This document shows, piece by piece, positions 18,315-29,281 of a stretch of DNA of 64,000 nt (the stretch's first letter is position 1; the number at the start of each line of letters is the position of its first letter). This stretch comes from Neptunomonas japonica DSM 18939. Lineage in GTDB: Bacteria; Pseudomonadota; Gammaproteobacteria; Pseudomonadales; Balneatricaceae. Under the pieces are notes generated by a model, which did not search any database, was not told the DNA's origin, and saw nothing but the letters and a program-made list of their open reading frames with translations. A program made the position numbers and the translations under genes. The DNA is taken from positions 238,619 to 302,618 of the forward strand of contig NZ_KE383915.1 in assembly GCF_000422765.1 (NCBI RefSeq), given 5' to 3'.

Positions 18315-18713
18315 TTACATAGAGGCAGAATGCCCTTCGTAATGATCTTGCTCTTCTTTTGACTGACAAGATAAGCACCTAGCCGATACAGGATTCGCTT
18401 TTAAACGGTTTAATTCTATCTCTTCGCCACAAACCAGGCATAACCCATAACTACCACTCGCTAAACGCTGCAGCGCATCCTGACACTCTTGAATTTCTCC
18501 AAGGTGGCGAGACATATTGGTTATATTAATAGTAGCTTCTAACTCTGCTGAGGCCTCGTCTCCCCTATCATGTGCTTCTTTCATAGCCTCATGCACTCTT
18601 TCTCCTTGCTGATCCTGCAGTTCATGACCAACATCTTCACGCAAGTGCTCCAATAGCGTTAGCAGTTCAGATTTAATCGCATCGACTTGAAATGAGCTTA
18701 ATGGGGACGGCAT
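18315..18713 (-). CDS. DksA/TraR-family zinc-finger protein
   Basis: A 132-residue protein of the DksA/TraR family, which act on RNA polymerase through the secondary channel. A coiled coil (residues 8-85) carries the DxxDxA tip (DRGDEA) and is followed by a four-Cys zinc finger CLVCGEEI...ARCLSC. I choose ATG at 18713, with GAGAG 8 bases upstream, over the longer frame that adds 17 non-family residues. It is shorter and less similar at the N terminus than canonical DksA, so it is more likely a DksA-like paralogue. It lies between ruvB and tolQ, where ybgC sits in relatives. Confidence 0.88.
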   Translation of the reverse strand: MPSPLSSFQVDAIKSELLTLLEHLREDVGHELQDQQGERVHEAMKEAHDRGDEASAELEATINITNMSRHLGEIQECQDALQRLASGSYGLCLVCGEEIELNRLKANPVSARCLSCQSKEEQDHYEGHSASM

Positions 18714-18810
18714 AACGATTACTCTCTTTGTTAGTGTTATCACAGCAATAAACACTGTCGACACACTTATCTAGTTATAGAGAGAGTAAAACACACTATT
18801 TTTGTAAGGG

Positions 18811-19824
18811 TTATTGATCTTCGTCAGGCTTATCAATACCAAAGTGTAAATAGGCGTGATCAGTGACCACTCGTCCTCTTGATGTTCTCATGATGTAGCC
18901 TTGCTGAATAAGGTACGGCTCTAGAACATCTTCGATCGTATCCCGCTCCTCACTAATCGCAGCAGCCAGACTATCAATGCCAACAGGGCCACCAGAAAAT
19001 TTTTCAATCATCACCAACAATAAGCGCCGGTCCATATGATCAAAGCCTCGCTCATCAACACTCAGCATGTTTAGTGCAAGATTTGCCACATCCTGTGTAA
19101 TAACACCATCACCTTTCACTTCAGCATAATCACGGGCACGACGAAGCAAACGGTTAGCGATACGTGGGGTTCCTCTACTACGCTTGGCAACTTCTTTAGC
19201 GCCTTGCTCATCAATTTTTGATCCGGACAATTGCGCAGAACGAAGAATAATTTGCGTTAAGTCTTCAATATTATAAAACTCTAAACGTTGCACAATACCA
19301 AAGCGATCACGTAGTGGAGAGGTTAAAGAACCTGCGCGAGTAGTAGCTCCAACCAACGTAAACGGAGGTAAATCCAGCTTAATCGAGCGAGCAGATGGCC
19401 CTTCACCAATCATGATATCTAACTGGTAATCCTCCATTGCGGGGTAGAGAATTTCTTCAACATTTGAGCTGAGACGATGAATTTCATCTATAAAAAGAAT
19501 ATCGCCTGCTTCAAGGTTTGTAAGTAAAGCAGCCAAATCACCAGCTTTCTCAATAATAGGACCAGACGTCGTTTTAATGTCTCCGCCCATTTCATGTGCA
19601 ATGATATTCGCTAGTGTTGTCTTACCAAGTCCTGGCGGGCCAAATATCAAGGTATGGTCCAGAGCCTCTTCACGCTGCCTAGCGGCGTGGATAAAGATCT
19701 CCATCTGCTCTTTTACAACGGGCTGCCCAGTGTAGTCAACCAGCGTTTTAGGACGGATTGCTCGATCATGCTGCTCTTCGACCGGAGCACTTACAGAAGA
19801 GATAAAACGATCTGCTTCGATCAC
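18811..19824 (-). CDS. ruvB: Holliday junction helicase subunit RuvB
   Basis: A 337-residue AAA+ hexameric motor that drives branch migration with RuvA. Walker A is GPPGLGKTT, Walker B is [10 protein letters not shown], sensor 1 is GATTRAG, and the arginine finger region is SPLRDRFG; a winged helix ends the protein (RTSRGRVVT). The start is GTG with GAGG 8 bases upstream. It follows ruvA by 76 bases. Confidence 0.97.
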   Translation of the reverse strand: MIEADRFISSVSAPVEEQHDRAIRPKTLVDYTGQPVVKEQMEIFIHAARQREEALDHTLIFGPPGLGKTTLANIIAHEMGGDIKTTSGPIIEKAGDLAALLTNLEAGDILFIDEIHRLSSNVEEILYPAMEDYQLDIMIGEGPSARSIKLDLPPFTLVGATTRAGSLTSPLRDRFGIVQRLEFYNIEDLTQIILRSAQLSGSKIDEQGAKEVAKRSRGTPRIANRLLRRARDYAEVKGDGVITQDVANLALNMLSVDERGFDHMDRRLLLVMIEKFSGGPVGIDSLAAAISEERDTIEDVLEPYLIQQGYIMRTSRGRVVTDHAYLHFGIDKPDEDQ

Positions 19825-19900
19825 GACAAACGCCTCATAGGTAGGACAAATAAAGAACAGTACGTATCAACTAACTATTCATTTAATAAAACTAAGAATA

Positions 19901-20530
19901 TTAGCCTGATATCATCGACTTAAGCGCCAAACGAATAAGTTCTTCACTGCTAACATCTGCCCCCAATTTTTGCTCAGCTTGCGCGACCGCTTTCGTTGCT
20001 TGCACAGGCTTATACCCAAGAGAAACTAAAGCACTTTCAGCTTCTTCTCTGTAACCTGCCATATGCTGCGCAGTATCAGGCAAATCATTACCCGTAAGTT
20101 GAAAGTCAGCAGGCTCAGCTTGTTGAAGGTTTTTAAGTTTATCTTTTAACTCTACAATAAGGCGTTCTGCAGTTTTCTTACCTACGCCAGGTATACGTGT
20201 TAACGCAGCGGCGTCTTCACGCTGCAGGCAACCTATAAACTCTTGCGTAGTCATTCCAGAAAGAATAGAGATCGCCATTTTTGGCCCAACACCATTCGCC
20301 TTGATTAAAGAGCGAAACAAACTACGCTCTTGTTTATCAATAAAGCCATAAAGCAGCTGGGCATCTTCTCGCACAACAAAGTGCGTATAAAGCACAACCT
20401 GCTGCCCCATTTCTGGCAAACGGAAAAAAGTGTTCATGGAAGCTTCTACTTCGTAACCAACACCCTGCACATCAATGAGCAGTTGTGGTGGTTGCTTTTC
20501 GATTATTTCACCCTTGAGTCGCCCTATCAA
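19901..20530 (-). CDS. ruvA: Holliday junction DNA-binding protein RuvA
   Basis: A 209-residue protein that binds four-way junctions and loads RuvB. Domain I is an OB fold ([20 protein letters not shown]), domain II holds two helix-hairpin-helix motifs ([16 protein letters not shown] and [16 protein letters not shown]), and domain III is the small RuvB-contacting helix bundle. The start codon is TTG, chosen because MIGRL is the invariant start. ruvC, often upstream, is absent; ftsY lies there instead. Confidence 0.96.
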   Translation of the reverse strand: MIGRLKGEIIEKQPPQLLIDVQGVGYEVEASMNTFFRLPEMGQQVVLYTHFVVREDAQLLYGFIDKQERSLFRSLIKANGVGPKMAISILSGMTTQEFIGCLQREDAAALTRIPGVGKKTAERLIVELKDKLKNLQQAEPADFQLTGNDLPDTAQHMAGYREEAESALVSLGYKPVQATKAVAQAEQKLGADVSSEELIRLALKSMISG

Positions 20531-20643
20531 AGCTATTTTCTCATCCAGTTAAAAACATGGATAAATATACAGTACATCTATATAAATACCAATACCGTTA
20601 GTCATAGTTTAATAATGAGCGACACTAAGCAAAAAGCCTCTGC

Positions 20644-21867
<1,224 letters not shown>

Positions 21868-22011
21868 GCTTGTTCCTCAAAACACTGGATATGCCAAAAA
21901 CTAGTGAAAAAATGCAATAATAATATGGCGGATACGACTATGATTTAAAAAGGAATATCTTATCATAGTGCGGCGCTCCACAAACCCATTGATCAAAAAA
22001 TGTAGGGAACT

Positions 22012-23646
22012 ATGGACTTTATCTGGATTTTGTTTGCTTTTGTTTGCGGTTTAACGGTCAAACTAATCTCTCTCCCCCCTCTTATTGGCTTCCTATTTGC
22101 CGGCTTCGTGCTGCATTTTATAGGCGTCGAGCCCACTGACTCGCTTAAGACCCTCGCCGACCTAGGCATTACACTCATGCTATTTACTATAGGCCTTAAA
22201 CTGCATGTTTCTGACCTATTAAAACGAGAAATATGGGCCAGCACACTCTCTCACATGGGCATTTGGACGTTGCTATTTGGCTCATCATCCCTGCTACTAG
22301 CTATTATATCCTTTCCATATTTTTCAGATATGGATTTACAAACCGCTGCAATACTCGGCTTTGCTTTAAGCTTCAGTAGTACTGTCTGCATTATTAAGCT
22401 TTTAGAAGAAAGTGGAGAGATGAAAACCCGGCACGGCCAAATCGCTATAGGCGTGCTCGTTATGCAAGATATTGCTGCCGTAATATTCTTGGTTTTCGCT
22501 ACCGGAAAAACCCCTTCAGTTTGGGCTTTCGGTTTGTTTGGCTTAGTATTCATCCGCCCTTTCTTGGATGCATTACTCAACAGAGCAGGCCATGGAGAAA
22601 TGCTTCCTCTGACGGGCTTCTTTCTCGCGCTGGGCGGCTATGAGCTGTTCACACTAGTCGGCGTTAAGGGTGATTTAGGTGCCCTATTATTCGGTGTTTT
22701 ATTAAGCAACCACTCTAAAGCCAGCGAGCTTACAAAATCACTATTAAGCTTCAAAGATCTCTTTTTGATTGGCTTCTTTCTTTCGATTGGCTTCACGGCA
22801 CTACCAAATTGGTCAATGCTGGGAATGGCGACACTCATTTCGAGTTTAATCCTGATAAAGTTTCTTATGTTTTTCTTTATCTTCTCTCGCTTACAACTGC
22901 GCGGCCGCACTTCCTTCTTATCCGCATTGGCATTGAGCAACTTTAGTGAATTTGGTCTCATAGTAGCGGCTCTCAGTGTTGATTCAGGATGGTTAAATAA
23001 AGAGTGGCTGGTTATTCTTGCGCTAGCCGTCTCTCTATCATTCATCCTTACCAGTCTGTTTTATCGCCATGCTCATCAGATTTATCGATTGTACAAAGAA
23101 ACAATTAAACGCTTTGAAAGCAAAACACGTTTACAGGAGGACCTTTTCATCCAACCTCCTAACGCAGAAATTCTAGTGATCGGTTTAGGGCGTGTAGGTA
23201 AAAGTGCATTTAAAGCATTGCAGAACATGGTGGATCAACGTGTAGTTGGTATGGATGCCGACCGTAATCGCGTCAAGGAATATCAACTACGCGGAATGAA
23301 TGTTTTCTTTGGCGACGGTGAAGATGCAGATCTATGGGAAAGTTTTGACACCTCAGCTATTAAATTAATATTATTAGCACTCCCTTCTATTGAAGATGAC
23401 CGTAACATCACTATCCAACTGCGAAACGCCCATTACCAGGGACAAATTGCAGCCATAGCACGCTACCAAGATGAACGCGAACAACTCATCAAGGCGGGCA
23501 TTAATAATGTATTCAACTTCTATACTGAGGCCGGTATCGGCTTTGCTGAAGAGAGTTTAATGCTTATTGGAGAGCAGCCTGTCGATAGACAAACTATCAC
23601 TAAGCTGCTGCCTGGCCCCTCCTCTACAAGTAAAGCAAAATCCTGA
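22012..23646 (+). CDS. CPA2-family cation:proton antiporter with RCK domain
   Basis: A 544-residue membrane protein. About twelve transmembrane segments fill residues 1-350, with the CPA2 signatures LADLGITLMLFTIGLKL and FALSFSSTVCIIKLLEE, and the ion-binding stretch VLVMQDIAAV. Residues about 385-500 form a TrkA-N/RCK nucleotide-binding domain (ILVIGLGRVGKSA...VGMDADRNRV). It resembles KefB/KefC/YbaL but the exact ion (K+ or Na+) cannot be read. No KefF/KefG-type ancillary gene lies nearby. AGGGA precedes the ATG; it is divergent from ftsY. Confidence 0.9.
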   Translation: MDFIWILFAFVCGLTVKLISLPPLIGFLFAGFVLHFIGVEPTDSLKTLADLGITLMLFTIGLKLHVSDLLKREIWASTLSHMGIWTLLFGSSSLLLAIISFPYFSDMDLQTAAILGFALSFSSTVCIIKLLEESGEMKTRHGQIAIGVLVMQDIAAVIFLVFATGKTPSVWAFGLFGLVFIRPFLDALLNRAGHGEMLPLTGFFLALGGYELFTLVGVKGDLGALLFGVLLSNHSKASELTKSLLSFKDLFLIGFFLSIGFTALPNWSMLGMATLISSLILIKFLMFFFIFSRLQLRGRTSFLSALALSNFSEFGLIVAALSVDSGWLNKEWLVILALAVSLSFILTSLFYRHAHQIYRLYKETIKRFESKTRLQEDLFIQPPNAEILVIGLGRVGKSAFKALQNMVDQRVVGMDADRNRVKEYQLRGMNVFFGDGEDADLWESFDTSAIKLILLALPSIEDDRNITIQLRNAHYQGQIAAIARYQDEREQLIKAGINNVFNFYTEAGIGFAEESLMLIGEQPVDRQTITKLLPGPSSTSKAKS

Positions 23647-23658
23647 TCCATAAAAAAA

Positions 23659-23682
23659 GCCCCGTATGAAACCATACGGGGC
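23659..23682 (-). terminator. Rho-independent terminator of the prp operon
   Basis: A GC-rich 10-bp stem (GCCCCGTATG / CATACGGGGC) with a 4-base loop is followed on the minus strand by seven T. It lies beyond prpF and could also end the converging antiporter transcript. Confidence 0.9.
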
Positions 23683-23838
23683 CAAAGAAGCAGAAGCAAA
23701 CCCTTCCTGATAGGCAGTCGGATCTACCACATCCCTACTTCAAACGGTAAATCAATACATACAGTGTCACACTCGTTAACACGCCCCAGCAAAGCATTCA
23801 CATTAACGAAGTATCAATCTTTATGTTACACACAATGC

Positions 23839-25017
23839 TTAGAATGAATCTCCTGGAATACGCACCCAACCTTCCATTAATACACGCGCACTACGACTCA
23901 TAATGGCTTTAGTCGCCGTCCACTCACCATCAACTTGTGCCGCTTCAGCACCCACTTTTAGGGTGCCCGATGGGTGACCAAAGGTAACCGCATTACGCTC
24001 ACCACCACCCGCCGCCATATTAACTAAGGTTCCAGGAATAGCGGCAGCGGTACCTATAGCAACAGCGGCAGTTCCCATCATCGCATGGTGTAACTTACCC
24101 ATAGAAAGCGCACGAACAGCTACATCAATATCATCAGTAGTTACTTGCTTACCACTAGAAGAAACATAGTTTTGAGCCGGTGCGCAAAAAGCAACTTTCG
24201 GTGTGTGTTGGCGAGCAACCGCTTCTGAAATATCTTTAATGAGGCCCATACGCACAGCACCGTATGCTCGGATAGTTTCAAAACGCTCTAACGCAACAGA
24301 GTCACCATTAATCGCTTCTTGAAGCTCAGTTCCGTTATAGCCAATTTCTTCAGCGTTCAGGAAAATAGTAGGGATACCGGCATTAATCATTGTCGCTTTA
24401 AACGTGCCAACGCCAGGAACATCCAGATCATCAACTAGGTTACCGGTAGGAAACATAGCGCCATCACCATCGGCGGGGTCCATAAACTCAACTTGAACTT
24501 CTGCTGCTGGAAAAGTCACACCATCCAGCTCAAAATCACCTGTCTCCTGGACTTCTCCATTAGTGATAGGCACATGAGCAATAATTGTTTTCTTAATATT
24601 GGCCTGCCAGATTCGCACGACACACACGCCATTATAAGGAACACGGCCAGCATCAACTAAACCACCACTGATAGCAAAAGCACCAACGGCGGCTGTTAGG
24701 TTACCGCAGTTACCACTCCAGTCCACAAAAGCTCGATCGATTGCAACTTGGCCAAATAGATAATCGACATCGTGGTCGGGCTGGCTACTTTTGTCCAAAA
24801 TAACGGTTTTACTTGTGCTTGAGGTCGCACCGCCCATGCCATCGGTTTGTTTACCGTATGGGTCTGGGCTGCCAATAACACGCATCAGAATATTGTCGCG
24901 AGCAGCACCGGCTACTTGAGCACTTTCAGGAAGGTCTTGGCGACGAAAAAACACACCTTTACTGGTTCCACCGCGGATGTAAGTAGCAGGAATTTTAATC
25001 TGTGGTACTTGCGACAT
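23839..25017 (-). CDS. prpF: 2-methylaconitate cis-trans isomerase PrpF
   Basis: A 392-residue PrpF protein (diaminopimelate-epimerase fold). It isomerises the trans-2-methylaconitate made by AcnD to the cis isomer for rehydration in the methylcitrate cycle. The N terminus IPATYIRGGTSKGVFF and GNCGNLTAAVGAFAI are family hallmarks. It is the last gene of the cluster, 255 bases after acnD, with a long inverted repeat in the gap. AcnD-PrpF replaces PrpD of enterobacteria. Confidence 0.97.
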   Translation of the reverse strand: MSQVPQIKIPATYIRGGTSKGVFFRRQDLPESAQVAGAARDNILMRVIGSPDPYGKQTDGMGGATSSTSKTVILDKSSQPDHDVDYLFGQVAIDRAFVDWSGNCGNLTAAVGAFAISGGLVDAGRVPYNGVCVVRIWQANIKKTIIAHVPITNGEVQETGDFELDGVTFPAAEVQVEFMDPADGDGAMFPTGNLVDDLDVPGVGTFKATMINAGIPTIFLNAEEIGYNGTELQEAINGDSVALERFETIRAYGAVRMGLIKDISEAVARQHTPKVAFCAPAQNYVSSSGKQVTTDDIDVAVRALSMGKLHHAMMGTAAVAIGTAAAIPGTLVNMAAGGGERNAVTFGHPSGTLKVGAEAAQVDGEWTATKAIMSRSARVLMEGWVRIPGDSF

Positions 25018-25178
25018 AATATAATTATCCTATCTTATCGGGTGCTGATAATCACTCAGCACTACGGTTCAGAAAAATTTTAATAACGTCAGCTAGGATC
25101 TAACGGCTATGCAGCCAACCGATCCAGCAGAGGTGATTAAAAACTTTCTCCGGTCTATTTAGAAACTGGTTTGTTAAT

Positions 25179-25259
25179 ACGACCGGTTTGCGTTGTCCTT
25201 CATGCAGTTGCAGCAATAGCCGCGAACCGCATGAAGCAATAACAACACTTACCGGTCGT
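25179..25259 (-). repeat. Nested inverted repeat between acnD and prpF
   Basis: Outer arms ACGACCGGT (25179-25187) and ACCGGTCGT (25251-25259) enclose GTTGT (25192-25196) / ACAAC (25242-25246) and CTTCATGC (25198-25205) / GCATGAAG (25229-25236). All are perfect and in register with small bulges, so the acnD-prpF transcript could fold into one long stem of about 80 nt. There is no T tract. Confidence 0.8.
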
Positions 25260-25272
25260 GTACAATGCCTAA

Positions 25273-27882
25273 TTAAGCATTAGCTTCTAGGAAGTCCTGA
25301 GCAAAACGTTGCAATACACCACCCGCGTTGTAGACATTCACTTCAGCAGCGGTATCCAAACGACAAGTCATAGGCACTTTAACGGTTTCGCCATTGGCAC
25401 GATTAATAATGACAGTAAGATCAGAGCGCGGAGAAATATCACCCTCTACATCAAATGTCTCTGTGCCATCAATCGCGTAAGTTTTACGTGTTTCGCCATC
25501 TTTAAACTGCAGTGGCAATACACCCATACCAACAAGGTTTGTACGGTGAATACGCTCAAAGCCTTCTGCCATAATTGCTTCAACACCGGCTAGACGTACA
25601 CCTTTCGCAGCCCAGTCACGTGATGAGCCCTGACCATAGTCAGCACCCGCAACAATAATTAACGGCTGCTTACGCTCCATGTAGGTCTCAATTGCTTCCC
25701 ACATGCGGCTTTCTTGGCCTTCTGGTTCAATACGCGCCAATGATCCCTGCTTAACTTCACCTTTATCATCAAGGCACATTTCGTTGAGCAATTTAGGGTT
25801 AGCAAATGTTGCACGCTGTGCCGTTAGGTGATCACCACGGTGCGTTGCGTAAGAGTTATAATCTTCTTCTGGCAAGCCCATTTTGGCGCAATATTCACCG
25901 GCCGCACTAGACGCCTGAATTGCGTTTGATGGAGACAAGTGGTCGGTTGTGATGTTATCACCAAGCACCGCCAGTGGACGCATACCTTTCATCGTACGCT
26001 CACCTGCTAAAGCACCTTCCCAATACGGTGGACGACGGATGTAGGTAGTCTGTGGTCGCCAGTCGTAAAGAGGGCTTTCAGATTTCTCTACCGCTCCCAG
26101 ATCAAACATTGGGATGTAAACTTGGCTGAACTGCTCAGGCTTAACCGCCTTAGCAACGATCGCATCGATCTCTTCATCGCTAGGCCAAATATCTTTCAGC
26201 GTTATTGGGTTACCGTCTTTATCATTGCCCAGCACATCTTTTTCGATATCAAAGCGCATCGTACCAGCAATTGCATAAGCCACAACCAACGGTGGTGATG
26301 CAAGGAATGCTTGCTTAGCATGCGGGTGGATACGACCGTCGAAGTTACGGTTACCAGAAAGCACAGCTGTAGAGTAAAGATCACGATCGATGATCTCTTT
26401 CTGAATCACAGGATCTAACGCGCCACTCATGCCATTACACGTCGTACAAGCATAACCAACGATACCGAAACCTAACTGCTCCATTTCAGACAGCAAGCCT
26501 GCTTCTTCCAGATACAACTTGGCTACTTTAGAACCTGGTGCAAATGACGACTTAACCCAAGGCTTACGGACAAGACCTAGCTCATTGGCCTTCTTAGCCA
26601 CTAAACCAGCAGCCACAACGTTACGTGGATTAGAGGTGTTAGTACACGAGGTAATCGCTGCGATAATTACCGCACCATCAGGCATCAAACCTTCAGACTC
26701 TTCAGCCTTAGCTGCAGCTAACATGTCGTCGCCAGCAATGCCACGCTCGTTTAGCGCAGACGTTGGTAGACGGCGATGCGGGTTAGACGGGCCAGCCATG
26801 TTGCGCACAACAGTGGATAGATCAAACTCAAGAACACGTTCATATTCAACGTTTTCTAGGTCATCAGCCCATAGACCTGTTAACTTGGCATACTGCTCAA
26901 CAAGAGCAACCTGCTCAGGCTCACGCCCCGTCAACTTCAGATAATCAATGGTCTGCTCATCGATGTAGAACATACCTGCCGATGCACCAAACTCAGGCGT
27001 CATGTTGGAGATAGTTGCACGGTCACCGATCGTAAGGTTTTTAGCACCTTCACCGAAAAATTCGAGATAAGAAGAAACAACTTTCTGATTACGCAAGAAC
27101 TCAGTGATTGCCAGTACGATATCAGTCGCAGTAATACCTGGCTGACGCTTACCAATCAACTTCACACCAATAATATCGGGAAGGCGCATCATAGATGGCA
27201 GACCCAGCATAACTGTTTCGGCTTCAAGACCACCGACACCAATCGCGACAACACCTAGCGCATCAACATGCGGCGTGTGAGAGTCAGTACCGACACAGGT
27301 ATCTGGATAAGCAACACCATCACGTGCTTGGATAACTGGAGACATTTTTTCCAAGTTAATCTGGTGCATAATGCCGTTACCAGCAGGAATCACATCGACA
27401 TTATCAAATGCGGTCTTACACCACTCGATAAAGTGAAAACGGTCATCGTTTCGACGATCTTCAATGGCACGGTTCTTATCAAATGCGTCAGGGTCAAAAC
27501 CTGGTGCTTCAACAGCCAAAGAATGGTCAACAATCAGCTGAGTAGGCACAACAGGATTAACTTTAGAAGGATCTCCACCTTGATCAGCAATCGCATCACG
27601 CAAACCTGCGAGGTCTACCAGGGCCGTTTGTCCAAGAATATCGTGACAAACAACACGTGCTGGGTACCAAGGAAAGTCGAGCTCGCGCTTAAATTCAATA
27701 AGCTGCTTCAATGAGTCAGTCAGCGTTTCAGGCTCACAACGACGCACAAGCTGTTCAGCTAACACGCGAGAGGTATAAGGTAGTTTTGCATAAGAACCGG
27801 GCTGAATCGCTTCGATGGCTTCACGCGTATCGAAGTAATCTAGATCAGTGCCTGGTAAGGATTTACGGTATTCAGTATTCAT
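25273..27882 (-). CDS. acnD: Fe/S-dependent 2-methylcitrate dehydratase AcnD
   Basis: An 869-residue aconitase-superfamily enzyme that dehydrates 2-methylcitrate to methylaconitate. Cluster cysteines are in AAITSCTNTSNP and GYACTTCNGMSG; the C-terminal swivel domain starts near residue 650 (DNITTDHLSPSNAIQ) and has GADYGQGSSRDWAAKG. The length and the start MNTEYRKSLPGTDLDYFDTR separate it from housekeeping AcnA. It needs PrpF, encoded downstream. A hairpin separates it from prpC. Confidence 0.97.
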   Translation of the reverse strand: MNTEYRKSLPGTDLDYFDTREAIEAIQPGSYAKLPYTSRVLAEQLVRRCEPETLTDSLKQLIEFKRELDFPWYPARVVCHDILGQTALVDLAGLRDAIADQGGDPSKVNPVVPTQLIVDHSLAVEAPGFDPDAFDKNRAIEDRRNDDRFHFIEWCKTAFDNVDVIPAGNGIMHQINLEKMSPVIQARDGVAYPDTCVGTDSHTPHVDALGVVAIGVGGLEAETVMLGLPSMMRLPDIIGVKLIGKRQPGITATDIVLAITEFLRNQKVVSSYLEFFGEGAKNLTIGDRATISNMTPEFGASAGMFYIDEQTIDYLKLTGREPEQVALVEQYAKLTGLWADDLENVEYERVLEFDLSTVVRNMAGPSNPHRRLPTSALNERGIAGDDMLAAAKAEESEGLMPDGAVIIAAITSCTNTSNPRNVVAAGLVAKKANELGLVRKPWVKSSFAPGSKVAKLYLEEAGLLSEMEQLGFGIVGYACTTCNGMSGALDPVIQKEIIDRDLYSTAVLSGNRNFDGRIHPHAKQAFLASPPLVVAYAIAGTMRFDIEKDVLGNDKDGNPITLKDIWPSDEEIDAIVAKAVKPEQFSQVYIPMFDLGAVEKSESPLYDWRPQTTYIRRPPYWEGALAGERTMKGMRPLAVLGDNITTDHLSPSNAIQASSAAGEYCAKMGLPEEDYNSYATHRGDHLTAQRATFANPKLLNEMCLDDKGEVKQGSLARIEPEGQESRMWEAIETYMERKQPLIIVAGADYGQGSSRDWAAKGVRLAGVEAIMAEGFERIHRTNLVGMGVLPLQFKDGETRKTYAIDGTETFDVEGDISPRSDLTVIINRANGETVKVPMTCRLDTAAEVNVYNAGGVLQRFAQDFLEANA

Positions 27883-28011
27883 TGCGTCTGAACTCCATTG
27901 AGTATGGTTCAGAGAGACGAGGCAGGCGTATGAATGAATCGAAGCCTACTCCACCTTTTCTAAAGCAGAATTAGTTATGGCCAAGCAGATATCTGTTAGC
28001 GCATCAAAACT

Positions 28012-28037
28012 GTAAGGGCTGAATAATCAGCCCTTAC
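28012..28037 (-). promoter_or_regulatory. Hairpin between prpC and acnD
   Basis: A perfect 11-bp stem (GTAAGGGCTGA / TCAGCCCTTAC) with a 4-base loop, 9 bases past the prpC stop. On the minus strand it is followed by AGTTTTGATG, so it may be a partial terminator or a 3'-end stabiliser inside the operon. Confidence 0.6.
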
Positions 28038-28045
28038 TCGATCAA

Positions 28046-29176
28046 TCAACCACGGTTTTCAATAGCTACCCACTGCGCAGATTCAGGACCTGTATAGTCA
28101 GCACTTGGACGAATAATACGGTTATTTGCACGCTGCTCCATTACATGAGCTGTCCAACCCGCTGCACGCGAACAAACAAAAATCGGCGTAAATAGCTTGG
28201 TAGGAATACCCATGAAGTTGTAAGCAGAGGCATGAAAGAAATCAGCATTACAGAAAAGCTTTTTCTCACGCCACATAATTGCTTCAACACGTTCAGAAAC
28301 AGCATATAAGCTAGAGTCGCCTACTTGCTCAGACAATTTCTTAGACCATTCTTTAATAATGGCATTACGCGGGTCAGACTCACTGTAGATAGCGTGCCCA
28401 AAGCCCATAATTTTGTCTTTACGCTCGAGCATACCCATGATTTCTGCTTCCGCTTCATCAGGAGTTTTCCAGTTCTCGATCATATCCATAGCGGCTTCGT
28501 TAGCACCACCGTGAAGCGGCCCACGTAGAGAACCGATCGCGGCTGTTACACAGCTATGAATATCCGACAACGTAGAAGCACACACTCGTGCAGTAAACGT
28601 CGATGCATTAAACTCATGCTCAGCATACAAAATCAGAGATGCGTGCATTACATTTACATGCAAAGGCTCTGGTTTTTTATCATGAAGCGTCCACAAGAAC
28701 TGCTCAGCAATAGAGTCAGCATCGGTATTTTCGTCAATACGCTTGCCGTTATGGCTGAAGTTATACCAGTAATTGATTAAGCCTGGAAATACAGCCAGCA
28801 TACGATCAATGTGATCAAGCTGATCAGCAAAACTCTGTTCAGTTTCAAGATTACCCAGCATAGAGCAACCAGTACGCATGACATCCATTGGGTGCGCATC
28901 AGCAGGAATCTGTTCCAAAACAGTTTTCAGCGCAGCAGGCAATGTGCGCATGCCTTTTAGGCGAGCTTTGTATGCATCAAGTTCTGCCTGTGTTGGCAAA
29001 ACCCCGTACAATAACAAATATGCGACTTCTTCAAACTGTGCTTTATCAGCCAATTCTTTAATGTCATAACCACGGTAAGTCAGCCCTGCACCGGTTTGAC
29101 CCACAGTACAGAGTGCAGTTTCACCAGCAGATTGGCCACGCAGACCGGCACCACTTAGTTTTTTCGCTTCTGCCAT
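28046..29176 (-). CDS. prpC: 2-methylcitrate synthase
   Basis: A 376-residue citrate-synthase family enzyme condensing propionyl-CoA with oxaloacetate. Catalytic residues are the His in GGANEAAM context (LHGGANEAAMDMI), the His of MGFGHAIY, and the Asp in FCNADFFHASAYNFMG. The short length and the N-terminal GLRGQSAGETALCTVGQTG are typical of PrpC. AAGGAG precedes the ATG. It follows prpB by 105 bases. Confidence 0.97.
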   Translation of the reverse strand: MAEAKKLSGAGLRGQSAGETALCTVGQTGAGLTYRGYDIKELADKAQFEEVAYLLLYGVLPTQAELDAYKARLKGMRTLPAALKTVLEQIPADAHPMDVMRTGCSMLGNLETEQSFADQLDHIDRMLAVFPGLINYWYNFSHNGKRIDENTDADSIAEQFLWTLHDKKPEPLHVNVMHASLILYAEHEFNASTFTARVCASTLSDIHSCVTAAIGSLRGPLHGGANEAAMDMIENWKTPDEAEAEIMGMLERKDKIMGFGHAIYSESDPRNAIIKEWSKKLSEQVGDSSLYAVSERVEAIMWREKKLFCNADFFHASAYNFMGIPTKLFTPIFVCSRAAGWTAHVMEQRANNRIIRPSADYTGPESAQWVAIENRG

Positions 29177-29197
29177 ACGGTTTCTCCTTCTGTCTTT

Positions 29198-29213
29198 GGG
29201 AGGCTATCCTCCC
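29198..29213 (-). promoter_or_regulatory. Hairpin upstream of prpC
   Basis: GGGAGG / CCTCCC with a 4-base loop, about 20 bases before the prpC start and just ahead of its ribosome site. It has no T tract; it may affect the relative amounts of prpB and prpC message. Confidence 0.5.
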
Positions 29214-29281
29214 GTACCAGTTTTTCTAATTATTGGATTTAAATCTTGCGGTAAAAACGCTCAACAAGTCTTCGTTGTTAA

